From positions 1-64,000 of the forward strand of contig JAQBQB010000020.1 in NCBI GenBank assembly GCA_028287235.1: a stretch of DNA of 64,000 nucleotides. The letters run 5' to 3'. The notes below the pieces were generated by a model that ran no database searches, was not told where the DNA came from, and worked only from the letters and a program-made list of their open reading frames with translations. The translations under genes were made by a program, and so were the position numbers. This DNA is from Gemmatimonadota bacterium. GTDB lineage: Bacteria; Gemmatimonadota; Gemmatimonadetes; Gemmatimonadales; Gemmatimonadaceae. Below are positions 27,279 to 37,128 of this stretch, one piece after another. How positions within the stretch are numbered: position 1 is the first letter of the stretch; each line of letters starts with the position of its first letter.

Positions 27279-27344
27279 TAAGGCAGGATATAGGATGTAG
27301 GACGATGGGATGGAGCGGTTGCCATCCAATTCCCCCGGGCAAAC

Positions 27345-28145
27345 CTAGCGGTTTCGACCGCGCCGGGGCAGCGGTATACCACCGCTCGCTTTTCGCGCGA
27401 CGAGAAGCATCTGGCTCGAGCGCCGGGTCAGCTCGCGCGGCGAAAAGCCGTCGTACGCCTCCTCCACGATCAGGCCCACGTCGGCGCACAGCTCGGCCAG
27501 GCGCGTCGGCGTATAGAGGCGAATCTTGTGCTCGCGTGTGCCGCTGCCCGAGGGCCCGGACCAGGTGGATTGGACGTGCAGCAAACCGGAGAGCGCATCG
27601 AAGCTGCGCTCGTGCGCCACCATCGTGCCGTCCTCGGTCTGCCACCAGTCGCGATCGAGGAAGCGCGCCATGACCCCGTCGCGGTCGCCGCCATGCCAGA
27701 CGAGTGCGCCGCCGGGACCGAGCACGCGCGCGAACTCCGCGAGCGCGCGCCGGTCGTCGGCCGGTTCGGTGAAAAAGCCGAACGAGGTGAACAGGTTGAG
27801 CACGGCGTCGAATCGTCCCGTCCAGCGGGCCGGTAGCTTCCGCATGTCGCCGCGCGTGTAGCGAAGGCGCTTCCCCGTTCCACGCTTCCGCGCGATCGCG
27901 AGCAATTCCGGCGAGTAGTCGAGTCCATCCACGTCGTAGCCCGCCTCGGCCAGCAGATGCGCGTGGCGGCCCTGGCCGCAGGGAACGTCGAGCACCCGCG
28001 CGCCCGAGGGCAGTCCGAGAATGTCCGTGAGCCGCGCAACCTCGTGGCGGTCGCGCTCGAGGGAGAAGAGCGGCTCGTATTCGAGCAGATATTGGCTGTC
28101 GAAGTGGCTCTGCCACCACTCCGCGGATTTTTTTCGACGAGGCAT
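27345..28145 (-). CDS. class I SAM-dependent methyltransferase
   Basis: 266 residues with motif I VLDVPCGQGRHAHLLAEAG near residue 49, motif II VDGLDYSPELLAIAR, and LPARWTGRFDAVLNLFTSFGFF for motif IV. Substrate cannot be read; the ubiE/tellurite-like core and short C-terminal barrel suggest a small-molecule methyltransferase. ATG 28145 (MPRRKKSAEWW). Divergent from the aldo/keto reductase gene with a 98-bp gap. Confidence 0.85.
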   Translation of the reverse strand: MPRRKKSAEWWQSHFDSQYLLEYEPLFSLERDRHEVARLTDILGLPSGARVLDVPCGQGRHAHLLAEAGYDVDGLDYSPELLAIARKRGTGKRLRYTRGDMRKLPARWTGRFDAVLNLFTSFGFFTEPADDRRALAEFARVLGPGGALVWHGGDRDGVMARFLDRDWWQTEDGTMVAHERSFDALSGLLHVQSTWSGPSGSGTREHKIRLYTPTRLAELCADVGLIVEEAYDGFSPRELTRRSSQMLLVARKASGGIPLPRRGRNR

Positions 28146-28243
28146 GCGAGGAAGATCGATGGTTGCGGCGCGAACGGCTACCGCGTTTTCTTGAATGGGT
28201 CTGCCCCTCGCACTTGGCTTCCCACCACGTGAGGCATCGTTTC

Positions 28244-29206
28244 ATGACTGGCGATCGTCCCTGCACTCGTCGCGACGCGCTCAAGCTCGGACTGGGTGCC
28301 GGCGTACTGCTCACGCTCGACGGGCTCCCCACGTTCGCGCTGCCGCCCGATCGGCGCCCCGGCGCGGCGGCGCTGATCGAGCGTGCGATCCCATCGTCCG
28401 GCGAGAAAGTCCCGGTCGTGGGCATCGGAACGGCGCGCAGTTACGATCACGTGTCCACGCCCGAGGAGATGAGCGTCCTTCGCGACGTGCTGCGCGAGTT
28501 CCCGCGCCTGGGCGGACGTGTCATCGACACCGCGCCGTCGTACGGCCAGGCAGAAACGATCGTCGGCGATCTGCTCCAGGAGCTCAAGAATCGCGATCAG
28601 TACTTCGTCGCCACCAAGGTGAACGTTGGCCGCAGCGGCACGCGCGAGGCGGCAGTTCAGCAGATGGAAGCGTCGATGCGCACGCTGCGCACCGATCGCA
28701 TCGACCTGGTCCAGGTGCACAACCTCGCCAGCCCCGCCGTGGTGCTGCCCGTGCTCGACGAATGGAAGGCGGCGAAGCGCATTCGCTACCTGGGACTCAC
28801 GACACAGTCGGACGCGCAGTACGCCGAGCTCGAGTCGATCATCAAGTCGCGGCCGGTGGATTTCATCCAGGTCGACCTGGCGATCGACAACCGTGCGTCA
28901 CAGGATCGGCTGATCCCGGCCGCTGCGGACAAAGGCGTCGCGGTGCTGGTCAACCTGCCGTTCGGCCGGCAGCGCGTTTTTCAGAAGGTGCAGGGCAAGC
29001 CGCTGCCCGACTGGGCCAAGGACATCGACGCGACCAGCTGGGCGCAGATCTTCCTCAAATACATCGTGTCGAATCCCGCGGTGACCGCGGTGATTCCGGG
29101 CACGGCGACGATGCCGTTTCTCGTCGACAACATCGGTGCGGCGAAGGGCCGGCTGCCCGATGTGGTGATGCGGAAGCGGATCGAAGTGTATTTCGACGCG
29201 TTGTGA
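28244..29206 (+). CDS. aldo/keto reductase with Tat signal
   Basis: 320 residues. A twin-arginine leader, CTRRDALKLGLGAGVLLTL, implies export of the folded enzyme. The barrel contains VVGIGTARSYDH, the catalytic-type VIDTAPSYGQAE (Asp, Tyr), FVATKVNVG, and C-terminal AVIPGTATMPFLVDNI. Start ATG 28244 with GAGG 9 nt upstream; earlier in-frame sequence is not conserved. A periplasmic reductase of unknown substrate. Convergent with the following gene, 5 nt apart. Confidence 0.88.
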   Translation: MTGDRPCTRRDALKLGLGAGVLLTLDGLPTFALPPDRRPGAAALIERAIPSSGEKVPVVGIGTARSYDHVSTPEEMSVLRDVLREFPRLGGRVIDTAPSYGQAETIVGDLLQELKNRDQYFVATKVNVGRSGTREAAVQQMEASMRTLRTDRIDLVQVHNLASPAVVLPVLDEWKAAKRIRYLGLTTQSDAQYAELESIIKSRPVDFIQVDLAIDNRASQDRLIPAAADKGVAVLVNLPFGRQRVFQKVQGKPLPDWAKDIDATSWAQIFLKYIVSNPAVTAVIPGTATMPFLVDNIGAAKGRLPDVVMRKRIEVYFDAL

Positions 29207-29211
29207 GGCCT

Positions 29212-31620
29212 TTAGTCGCGCGTCCAGAGGAGCAAGAGTCCGCAGCCGCTGCCCGTCATCTCCAGCGATGCGGGAATCTCCGCTGCTGACGCGTAGTACT
29301 CCGCGGCGGCGTAGTCACCGGCTCGAAGTGAACTGAAATCGACGGGCGGTACATGCGCTGCAAAGTCCGACGGTTTTCGGTAGTACATCACACCGTCGAC
29401 GTACACCGTGACGGGACAGGGCGCGCCCGAGTGGCCACCGACGAAGGTCGTCGTGCCTTTGTAAGTCGCGCGTTGCATTCCCAACTTCCCGAGAAGCTCG
29501 CTGAGCGGCTGATTCTCGCCCTTCGTGAAGTCGTCCGAGGCCATGAAATGCCCTTGGCCGCGGCGCTGCCGGTCGTTGAGCCCGTTCAACATCGCGCGCC
29601 GGCTGTCGGTGGCCGTGACTGTGACCGTCGCGAGCTGCGCGGCAGCACTCAATGTCGTCGTGATGGGTAGCGTGTCAGGCGGCACCACGTTCACCACGAT
29701 CAACCGTTGCGGGAAGCCCAGCTTTCGAATGCGCACCAGCGACCGGCCTCGCTCGAGCGCGGCGAGGCTCACCGTTCCGGTGACCGACGTGCGCCCGAGC
29801 AAGCGATCGGTCGACGCGTCGAGCACCTCCGCGCCCTCGATGGGCTCTCCGGATGCGTCGTCGAAGACACCGAGTACGCGGCGGCGGTATGCCGGAATCG
29901 TCGGCGATCCGGGGCCGAGGAGCTCCAGCGTAATGGAACCCACCGCCGCGCCGGCGGCCAGCGTGACCGTCGTTTCAGGACTCCGTAAGGAATCGCGCAA
30001 CGCCATCGCCACGATCGGAACGCCGGATGGAACGCCGCAGACCTGAAACGCGCCGGTTGAATCGGTTTGACCGCTGAGTGCGACCGGAGGCGAATCGACT
30101 GATCCGGACGGACGGCGCCATGCGACACGAAACCCCGCGTTCTTCGCTGGCCGCGCGTCGGTCAGCACGACCTGTCCAAGCAGAATACGGCTGCTGTCGG
30201 CGGCGTCGAATGAGCTCGACCGCTTCTGCGCTCTGCACAGGCGCGCGATCGCCGCCGAACGCGATGGAAGCTCGACGGCGACTTCGCTCGCCAATCCGCG
30301 CTCCGCGATCACAGCCGCGCCCTTAGACTGTGCGAGACCGAACTCCGCGAGCACGGTGTCCGCCGCCTCGACGGTGTACGGCCCAGGCAGGACGTCCTCG
30401 AACAGGAAATGACCGGTGCTGTCGGAACGAGTCGACCGGTTCGTTCCGTCGAGGCGGACGGCCGCGCCATCGAGCGGACGCCCGTCGGCCGCTGCGATCA
30501 CGCGACCGCCGACCGTCGCGAGCGTCGCTCGCCACGTCGTGCCGTCGGGCCATGACGCGCCAACCAGCTCGCCGCCGATGTCGCGCATCGCGGTCGCACG
30601 CACACGTTGGCCAAGCGGAATCCCGCCGCCTCTCGCAATTACGATCGGTCGAGCGTCGAACAGCGGCACGTGAAGCTTCCATCGCTCGGTGACGATCACG
30701 CCATTGGGCATCGCACGAAACGTCAATCCGCCGCCGGCGTGCGCGTTCAGCACCTCGGATTCGAGCCCGGTAAAGGTGAACTCGAGCGTCCGGAGGGCGG
30801 GATGCGCGCGGTCGAGCCAGAGCACGCCGGCGATGTCGGTTGGTGCTACGTTCGTCGGCGTTGGTGAAAAGGCGAGCCCGATCTCGTTCGCGTGTGCCGC
30901 CGCGTCCTCGCGCAGCTCGAAGCAGTGGCTCGAGACGAACGCGGAATCGAGCAGCGCGTCGGCGTCGGGTGCGTAATACCGTCGGCCTTGCGCGCGGTCC
31001 TCGACGTAACCGCGTTCGGCAAACTCGCTGGTCGACCGGCCCGAGGTCAGCGGCCGATCAGCGACGAATGCCGTGTCCGTCACCACCTGTGACTGGATTC
31101 GGTTGCCAGAGGCATCGAGTAGGCGGTCGTATAACAGCACGTGCATCGTCCCGCGGCTCGATTCGCGCGCCACGACGCTGGCGAGGAGCGCGGCGCGCGC
31201 TTGTTCCCAGAGTGCGAAGGCGGTGGCGCGATCCGGTCGCTTGGAGCAGCGTGGCTGGTCGACGACCGACACCGCCTCGAGCATCGTGGGCAGTGCGGTC
31301 ATCGCGAAGTCGACCGTCGTGTCCGCGGCGCCGGCCACGGCGAGGGTGCGCGTGATCGGACGAAAGCCGATGCGAATTACCTGCAAGCGAACGGCGCCTT
31401 CCGGCATTGGAACGCGGAACCGGCCAGCCGCGTCCGTGATACCGCGGCTCGACGCGCGGCCGGTTGCGTCGAGCACCGAGACGACGGCACCGGGAATCGG
31501 CTGGTTGGACGCGCTGTCGCGCACCGATCCACCGATGTGCTGCGCGCGCGCGTCGCGGAAACCGACTGCGACGAGCAGCGCAGCGAAGACTAATTGGTAT
31601 TCAAGAATGCGCACCGGCAT
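29212..31620 (-). CDS. secreted protein with repeated carboxypeptidase-regulatory-like domains and a plug-like C-terminus
   Basis: 802 residues, signal peptide PVRILEYQLVFAALLVAVGF-DARAQ. The first domain HIGGSVRDSASNQPIPGAVVSV is a carboxypeptidase-regulatory-like fold. Further copies start at VGGRVIAAADGRPLDGAAVRL, LGQVVLTDARPAKNAGFRV and RVLGVFDDASGEPIEGAEVL. A last section, CPVTVYVDGVMYYRKPSDFA, resembles the start of a TonB plug but no barrel follows. A surface or outer-membrane-associated role is likely; ligand unknown. ATG 31620. 52 nt downstream of mcmA, so possibly in the same transcript. Confidence 0.75.
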   Translation of the reverse strand: MPVRILEYQLVFAALLVAVGFRDARAQHIGGSVRDSASNQPIPGAVVSVLDATGRASSRGITDAAGRFRVPMPEGAVRLQVIRIGFRPITRTLAVAGAADTTVDFAMTALPTMLEAVSVVDQPRCSKRPDRATAFALWEQARAALLASVVARESSRGTMHVLLYDRLLDASGNRIQSQVVTDTAFVADRPLTSGRSTSEFAERGYVEDRAQGRRYYAPDADALLDSAFVSSHCFELREDAAAHANEIGLAFSPTPTNVAPTDIAGVLWLDRAHPALRTLEFTFTGLESEVLNAHAGGGLTFRAMPNGVIVTERWKLHVPLFDARPIVIARGGGIPLGQRVRATAMRDIGGELVGASWPDGTTWRATLATVGGRVIAAADGRPLDGAAVRLDGTNRSTRSDSTGHFLFEDVLPGPYTVEAADTVLAEFGLAQSKGAAVIAERGLASEVAVELPSRSAAIARLCRAQKRSSSFDAADSSRILLGQVVLTDARPAKNAGFRVAWRRPSGSVDSPPVALSGQTDSTGAFQVCGVPSGVPIVAMALRDSLRSPETTVTLAAGAAVGSITLELLGPGSPTIPAYRRRVLGVFDDASGEPIEGAEVLDASTDRLLGRTSVTGTVSLAALERGRSLVRIRKLGFPQRLIVVNVVPPDTLPITTTLSAAAQLATVTVTATDSRRAMLNGLNDRQRRGQGHFMASDDFTKGENQPLSELLGKLGMQRATYKGTTTFVGGHSGAPCPVTVYVDGVMYYRKPSDFAAHVPPVDFSSLRAGDYAAAEYYASAAEIPASLEMTGSGCGLLLLWTRD

Positions 31621-31672
31621 ATGGTACTGATACGGCGCACGGGCGCAAGCGTTTGTCAGGCCACGCGGCGGC

Positions 31673-33363
<1,691 letters not shown>

Positions 33364-33367
<4 letters not shown>

Positions 33368-34473
33368 CGATCGGTCCGCGTCAGGAGGGTTCCACTGCGC
33401 GCGAGCAGCGCGTCAGCCACATCGAACGGGTTGGTTGCGCCCGCTTCGAGCACGCCGACCTGCTCGGCCAGCCACTCGTTCGTTCCGGCGTCGCGCCAGA
33501 GCCGCGCGCGCACCCGTGCTTCAACGACGTCCACGACTCGCTCGCGCAACCGCGCGCGCCGGCGGTCGCGGAGCGTGCCGCTCATCTCAAGATAACCGAA
33601 GTGCCGATCGAGCGCGGCGGCCACCTCGGTCACGCCCTCGTTCTTGGCGGCCACGGTGCGCAGCACCGGCGGCGTCCACGAGTCGGGCTGCGCGGCCTTG
33701 GCGGCGGCGCGCGCGGCACGGCCTGGATTCATCGCCAGCTGTTCGTCACTCGTCATCGCGCGACCGAGATCGACGCCGTGGTGCGCCGGCACGTTCTTCA
33801 TCGTGGCGCCGCTGCGCAGCCCGAGCATGAGCTCGAGCTCGTTGCGCAGACGATCGGCGCCGGGCCGGTCCGCCTTGTTGACGACGAAGATGTCGGCGAT
33901 CTCCATCAGGCCAGCCTTCAGCGTCTGGATGGAGTCGCCCGATTCGGGGACCAACACCACCACGCTCGTGTCCGCCGTGCGCGCGATGTCGAGTTCACTC
34001 TGGCCGACGCCCACCGTCTCGATGAGGATTCTGTCAAGTCCGAATGCGTCGAGCACGTCGGCGACTTCGCGCGTCGCCGCGGCGAGACCGCCGAGCGAGC
34101 CGCGGGTTGCCATGGAGCGAATGAACACGCCAGGATCGAGCGCGACGGCTTCCATGCGGATTCGATCGCCGAGCAGTGCGCCGCCGGTAAACGGCGAGGT
34201 GGGATCCACCGCGAGCACGCCCACCGTGAGGCCGGCCTCGCGATACGCGCTTGCCAGCTGCGTCGTGAGCGTGCTCTTACCGGCCCCCGGTGGTCCGGTG
34301 ATGCCGATGCGCCGCGCCTTCCCGATGCGGGGCTGCATGCGCGCCAGCAGGCGATCGAAGCCGCGGCGATGATTCTCGACGATGCTCACGGCGCGCGCCA
34401 ACGCCGCCTTCTTGCCGGCGTCGAAGTCGGAAAACAGTTGGGCTTCGCGATCGAGTGTCGGCGTGGCGGTCAT
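33364..34473 (-). CDS. meaB: MeaB/ArgK GTPase, mutase chaperone
   Basis: G3E GTPase that gates cofactor loading into methylmalonyl-CoA mutase and protects it from inactivation. 369 residues: P-loop [16 protein letters not shown] near 55-70, [40 protein letters not shown], and NKADRPGAD for base recognition. The adjacent mcmA overlap (4 nt) agrees with the partnership. ATG 34473. Confidence 0.95.
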
Positions 34474-35441
34474 TTCGGTAGTATGCGCGGCGGATCCGGT
34501 TCGTCGTGCTCGTCCCGGATGTCGCCGACCAGTTCTTCGAGCAAATCCTCGAGCGTGACGAGACCCAGTGTGCGGCCGCTCTCGTCGCGCACGACGGCCA
34601 AGTGCAATCGCTCCCGTAGCATGCGAAAGAGTAGCTCGTTACAGGGAGCGCCGGGAGTCGAGAAGGCGACAGGGCGCAGCGCCGGCGTTTCGCCGCGCGC
34701 CTTGATGACGTCGAACGCGTGCACCATCCCCGCAATGGTGTCGAGCGTGCCGCGATAGATCGGCACGCGGCTGTAGCGCGACTGCGAGATCTGCATCGCC
34801 AGCGAATGCGGATCGGTCCCTTCGGGAAGCGCGAAGATGTCCGACCGCGGCGTCATGACCTGGCTCACCACCTTCGCGCTGAAGTCCACGACGCCGCTGA
34901 TGATCGCGATCTCCTCGTGCTCTCCGACGCCCTCGAGCTCTCCTTCGCGGAGCAGGTCCTGAATCGCATCGCGATCGCTCGGCAGCGGCGCTTCGGCACG
35001 CTCGCTCACGAACACGCCGGCAATGGCGCGGCCCGTGGCGATGATCGGGATCGTCACCAGATCGGTGAGGCGCAGCACGGGCAGCGCGATCGGCGCGATG
35101 GCCGCGGGCCAGCGGCGCGCGAAGGCGCGCGGCACCAACTGGCCGATCACGATGACGCAGCCGGCGAACGCCAACGACTCCCACATGACGTCGATGCCCT
35201 GCCCCGCGATACCCACGAGCATTCCCGAGACGAGCAGCGTCAACGCTACGCCGACGTTCGCCGCGGTGAGCATCCGATGCGGACGCTCCAGATACGTGAC
35301 TGCCGCCGCCGAGCCGCGAAGCTGCCGTTCCGCCCAATGGCGCAGCCAGATGCGGCTCACCGATCGCACGGCCATACCGCCGGCGGTGAGCCACGCCACG
35401 ATGACCAGCGCGACGACCAGCGGAAGACTGAGAAGGCTCAT
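34470..35441 (-). CDS. CNNM/CBS domain transporter-associated protein (shorter paralogue)
   Basis: 323 residues: an N-terminal membrane domain with about four hydrophobic segments (LPLVVALVIVAWLTAGGMAV, VGVALTLLVSGMLVGIAG, and others), then a CBS pair (VMTPRSDIFALPEGTD ... LGLVTLEDLLEELVGDIRDEHD). The C-terminal CorC_HlyC domain of the larger paralogue is missing. Family members bind nucleotides in the CBS pair and are linked to magnesium or cobalt handling. ATG 35441, overlapping its paralogue by 4 nt. Confidence 0.85.
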   Translation of the reverse strand: MSLLSLPLVVALVIVAWLTAGGMAVRSVSRIWLRHWAERQLRGSAAAVTYLERPHRMLTAANVGVALTLLVSGMLVGIAGQGIDVMWESLAFAGCVIVIGQLVPRAFARRWPAAIAPIALPVLRLTDLVTIPIIATGRAIAGVFVSERAEAPLPSDRDAIQDLLREGELEGVGEHEEIAIISGVVDFSAKVVSQVMTPRSDIFALPEGTDPHSLAMQISQSRYSRVPIYRGTLDTIAGMVHAFDVIKARGETPALRPVAFSTPGAPCNELLFRMLRERLHLAVVRDESGRTLGLVTLEDLLEELVGDIRDEHDEPDPPRILPK

Positions 35442-36682
35442 CGGCGCTCGGGTGCTCCCACCGGATCGAGCCGCTCGAAGTAGACGCGCTCGATGCGCCG
35501 CCCGCGCACGCGTTCCACGACGATGCGGAATCCCGAATGCGCCAACGACTCGCCCGACTTCGGCACGCGGCCGAACAGCGCATAGACCAATCCGCCAACG
35601 GTCGTCACGTCGTCGACGCCGAAGTCGATGCCGAGCCGCTCCGACAGCTCGTCGAGCGGCACGCGGCCCGCCACCCACCAGGATTTGGGCGAGCCGTGCT
35701 GCTCGATCTCCGCCTCCTCCACGTCGTACTCGTCGCGGATCTCGCCGACGATCTCCTCGAGGATGTCTTCGATCGTCACCAGCCCTGCCGTGCCGCCGTA
35801 CTCGTCGCTGACGATCGCAATGTGCGTGCGGCTCGCCTGGAACTCCCGGAGCTGATCGTCGATCCGCTTGGAGATCGGGATGAACGCGGGCGGCCGCACC
35901 AGGGAGAGCCAGGCCGGCTCCGGCTCCTCGTCGGCGATGATCGCCGGAAGGACGTCCTTGGCGTACAGGATGCCGATCACTTCGTCGAGCGTCTCGCGGT
36001 ACACCGGAAAGCGCGCGTGCTCGGAGCTGCGTATCCGGTCGAGCACTTCGGACCAGGGCGTGTCGGCATCGATGCCCACGATGTCCACGCGCGGCACCAT
36101 GATCTCCTGCACCTCGGTCTCACCCAGCGAGAAGACGCCGTGGATCAGCTCCTCCTCGGCGAGCGGCAGGTCCGCCTCGGCGGCGACCACTTCGCGGAAC
36201 TGCTCGGCCGACGTCTCACGCTCGCTCGCGTTCGACGGCGTCTGGGGAATGATCGCGTTGATCGCGCGGTCGATCGCCGCGCCGAGCGCCACGGCGGGGC
36301 TGAGAACCACCCCCACGGCGTGAGTCACCGGCAGCAGCCGTGCATACGTGGCGCCCGGGGTCGCGTAGCCCATCGCGCGTCCCACCCCTTCGGCAATGGT
36401 GCAGACGACGAGCGCGGCGAGCGCCGTGACGACGATGCGCGGCGCGAGCGCCATCGAGCCGAGATGCAGCGCTTGCGCGAACGACGCACCCGCCGCGATG
36501 TAGGCGAGCACGCGAGCCATCGAGAGCGCTCGGTGAAGACGTTCGCGCTCGGAGAACGCATGCACCGAAGCGGTCGACGACTCCGACGCATGGAACGCCA
36601 ACAGCGCGCTGTCGGCGGTGGCGAACAACGTTGCCAACGCCGCCGCGATCAGTCCGACGGCCCACGCCCAGAGCTCGATCAT
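35438..36682 (-). CDS. CNNM/CBS/CorC domain protein (hemolysin C family)
   Basis: 414 residues with an N-terminal CNNM membrane domain, a CBS pair (EIMVPRVDIVGIDADTPW, DEYGGTAGLVTIEDILEEIVGEIRDEYD) and a complete C-terminal CorC_HlyC domain (SWWVAGRVPLDELSERLGIDF). Likely Mg2+/Co2+ efflux or its regulation. The pair with the shorter paralogue just downstream looks like a tandem duplication with loss of the last domain. ybeY next to a corC-like gene is a common arrangement. ATG 36682. Confidence 0.9.
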   Translation of the reverse strand: MIELWAWAVGLIAAALATLFATADSALLAFHASESSTASVHAFSERERLHRALSMARVLAYIAAGASFAQALHLGSMALAPRIVVTALAALVVCTIAEGVGRAMGYATPGATYARLLPVTHAVGVVLSPAVALGAAIDRAINAIIPQTPSNASERETSAEQFREVVAAEADLPLAEEELIHGVFSLGETEVQEIMVPRVDIVGIDADTPWSEVLDRIRSSEHARFPVYRETLDEVIGILYAKDVLPAIIADEEPEPAWLSLVRPPAFIPISKRIDDQLREFQASRTHIAIVSDEYGGTAGLVTIEDILEEIVGEIRDEYDVEEAEIEQHGSPKSWWVAGRVPLDELSERLGIDFGVDDVTTVGGLVYALFGRVPKSGESLAHSGFRIVVERVRGRRIERVYFERLDPVGAPERR

Positions 36683-37128
36683 CGCGCGCTCCGGCCGGTG
36701 AGTCGAGCGAGCAGCCGTTCCTGGCGCTTCCACATGGCCGACGTCTCGCGGCCGTCGTCCACCGGGTGCTCGTAGCCGAGCACATGCAGTACGCCGTGGA
36801 TCACGAGGCGCGCCAGCTCGTCGCGCACGCCGGTGCCGCGCGCCTTGGCGTTGTCGCGCGCCACGTCGGGGCAGATGTAGATGTCCCCGACCACCGGATC
36901 CGCAGGTGTCGCGCGCGTGAAGCCGAATGAGATGACGTCCGTGGGACCTGCATGGCCGAGGTGGGTTTTGTTGATGCGCGCGATGCCGCGGCGGTCGAGC
37001 AGCGCGATCGACAGCAGCGCATTCCGTACTCGCTCGGCGCGCAATGCGCCGCGGGCGATCTCGGCGATGGCGTTTCGCCCGAGCGGCGCACGCGTTCCGT
37101 CTGCGCTCACATCCACGTCGAGGCTCAC
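36679..37128 (-). CDS. ybeY: endoribonuclease YbeY (16S rRNA 3'-end maturation)
   Basis: 149 residues with the zinc motif HGVLHVLGYEH (HxxxHxxGxxH) at about residues 112-122 and the upstream TDVISFGFTRATP. It helps 16S processing and 70S quality control. ATG 37128, 4-nt overlaps on both sides with the HDIG and CorC-like genes. phoH-HDIG-ybeY-corC is a recurring conserved order in bacteria. Confidence 0.95.
   Translation of the reverse strand: MSLDVDVSADGTRAPLGRNAIAEIARGALRAERVRNALLSIALLDRRGIARINKTHLGHAGPTDVISFGFTRATPADPVVGDIYICPDVARDNAKARGTGVRDELARLVIHGVLHVLGYEHPVDDGRETSAMWKRQERLLARLTGRSAR

Noticed and set aside
27028-28425. 465-codon minus-strand frame across the B12 subunit and methyltransferase genes
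   Set aside because: It is out of phase with both well-supported genes and is Arg-rich shadow sequence.
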